Below are positions 63,141 to 64,000 of a stretch of 64,000 bases of DNA, one piece after another. Source of the DNA: Lichenicola sp965198655 (GTDB taxonomy: Bacteria > Pseudomonadota > Alphaproteobacteria > Acetobacterales > Acetobacteraceae); contig OZ240668.1 of the NCBI GenBank assembly GCA_965198655.1, forward strand, positions 3,410,001 through 3,474,000, given 5' to 3'. Each line of letters opens with the position of its first letter. The first letter of the stretch is position 1. Below the pieces are notes generated by a model, which was not told the DNA's origin, ran no database searches, and was given only the letters and a program-made list of their open reading frames with translations. The translations under genes were made by a program, and so were the position numbers.

Positions 63141-63908
63141 ATGGGACGAACCGATCAGACGGTGTCTGTAGGACAGGCTCATCTGGCGCCATACGACATC
63201 GTCTGCTGGTCGCGCATGCAGACCGAGGCGGGCCAAAGCCTCAATGCCATCATCGCCCGCAAGGAGGCCGAGCGGGCTGCTGGCGGGGGGTTGTTCCTGT
63301 GGGGCGTCGGGAACGCACCCGGCATCACCCCCCGGAAGCTCCTCAACGAGAGGATCAAGCCATCTGTGATCTTCTCGGTAATGAAGGGACGTCCGAAACC
63401 CGTCGATGTCGCTCCGGCATCCATCGTGGCATGGCGGACTTACGTGACCGGCGATGGGGAGGAACTCCCCTTACCCGCGCATTGCCTGGTGACCAGCCGG
63501 GGTCCGACCGGCTCGGTGACGCCATCCAAACACTATGCCCTGTTCTGTCGATCCGCAGCGCCGCTCAAGCTAGATGACTTCGGCGGCTTCGATCCGGACA
63601 GCTATCGCAATCTGGGAGGTACTGGAGCACCGGTCGGCTCATCGCAGGTGACTGTCCTCTTGCGGCGAACCGGACCGGCGAAGGAAGGCGCCTATCGCAT
63701 CAACCTTGTCGCGACACTGACGGGCGACCTCTGGGTTCGCCTCGGTGATCCAGTAATCCTATCGGCATCCAAACTGGAGGCGTTGCATACCTTCCATACA
63801 ACCGCCTCATCGGATGCGTGGCTAGAACTCGTCGCGTCCCTGAGGGAAGGAGCGCCGCAGGCCGGACGAGCACGTTCCACGCGCTTCCTCCAGCCTGCAT
63901 TCCTGTGA
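63141..63908 (+). CDS. Unknown protein, divergent from XRE regulator
   Basis: I do not recognise this 255-residue protein. No signal peptide or membrane segment is visible. It contains PYDIVCWSRMQTEAGQSLNAIIARKE, then GGGLFLWGVGNAPGITPRKLL and KHYALFCRSAAPLKLDDFGGFD. The ATG at 63141 has a GAGG site about 8 bases upstream; the open frame starts earlier with TTG at 63048. GC content is lower than in the rest of the window, and its neighbour is an XRE regulator, which suggests an accessory cargo gene. Confidence 0.65.
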   Translation: MGRTDQTVSVGQAHLAPYDIVCWSRMQTEAGQSLNAIIARKEAERAAGGGLFLWGVGNAPGITPRKLLNERIKPSVIFSVMKGRPKPVDVAPASIVAWRTYVTGDGEELPLPAHCLVTSRGPTGSVTPSKHYALFCRSAAPLKLDDFGGFDPDSYRNLGGTGAPVGSSQVTVLLRRTGPAKEGAYRINLVATLTGDLWVRLGDPVILSASKLEALHTFHTTASSDAWLELVASLREGAPQAGRARSTRFLQPAFL

Positions 63909-64000
63909 TCAGTGGAGACCGTCGCCACGTGCGAAGCCGTCCGCGACATCGGCCATCGCCAGGCGATCCTCCCGCCACAAGGATGGATCGACATACAATC

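Overview
The window is high-GC DNA from an alphaproteobacterium, most likely an Acetobacteraceae/Rhodospirillales member. This is inferred from the tsaE-nucleotidyltransferase-addB-addA-trxA block, an acnA/ccmAB divergon, hopanoid genes next to dxs, and a lone deacetylating cobF. No rRNA, tRNA, CRISPR array, intact transposase or integrase gene was recognised. GC content falls and gene character changes after about 62.2 kb, where a small accessory segment may begin.

Layout. 0-5.5 kb: end of an amino-acid ABC transporter ATPase, aconitase, divergent cytochrome c maturation genes ccmA-ccmB, and a CBS-pair protein. 5.7-13.7 kb: hopanoid block with hpnH on the minus strand and dxs-hpnM-hpnI-hpnJ-hpnK on the plus strand. 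Together these supply isoprenoid precursor, attach adenosine to the C30 hopene and build/modify a glucosamine or cyclitol-ether headgroup. 13.9-23.2 kb: CHAD protein, then the minus-strand operon tsaE-nucleotidyltransferase-addB-addA-trxA, whose first four genes overlap by 4 nt. 23.3-26.8 kb: ferredoxin-NADP reductase, alanine racemase and D-amino-acid dehydrogenase. 26.9-33.4 kb: a large unrecognised protein, pyruvate kinase with a small secreted partner, an SH3 protein, and a DsrE-like/MoeB-like pair. 33.5-40 kb: DUF2939-type protein, a broken epimerase gene, a radical-SAM/UdgX DNA-repair pair, a broken alpha/beta hydrolase gene and an SDR. 40-46.9 kb: cobF, hflX and a second hopanoid/lipid block (hpnN, a CDP-alcohol phosphatidyltransferase, hpnL) divergent from a 2-aminoethylphosphonate transaminase. 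48-51.5 kb: TonB receptor, a tiny membrane protein and maleylacetoacetate isomerase. 51.7-59.6 kb: a giant CheB-CheR-PAS-kinase-REC-REC-LuxR protein divergent from a short GrpE-like gene followed by groES-groEL. 60.3-63.9 kb: a beta-barrel porin, an XRE regulator and an unknown protein.

The most unusual pattern is three families of short, structured, non-coding repeats (about 105-190 bp, with terminal inverted repeats), always at gene 3' ends. In five cases the stop codon of the upstream gene lies in the element edge (CBS gene, hpnK, trxA, udgX, TonB receptor). Other points of interest are the GrpE-like/GroESL island, the single-chain phosphorelay, the fused DUF4130-UdgX repair protein with its radical-SAM partner, and two neighbouring pseudogenes that each carry one nonsense codon and one single-base frameshift.
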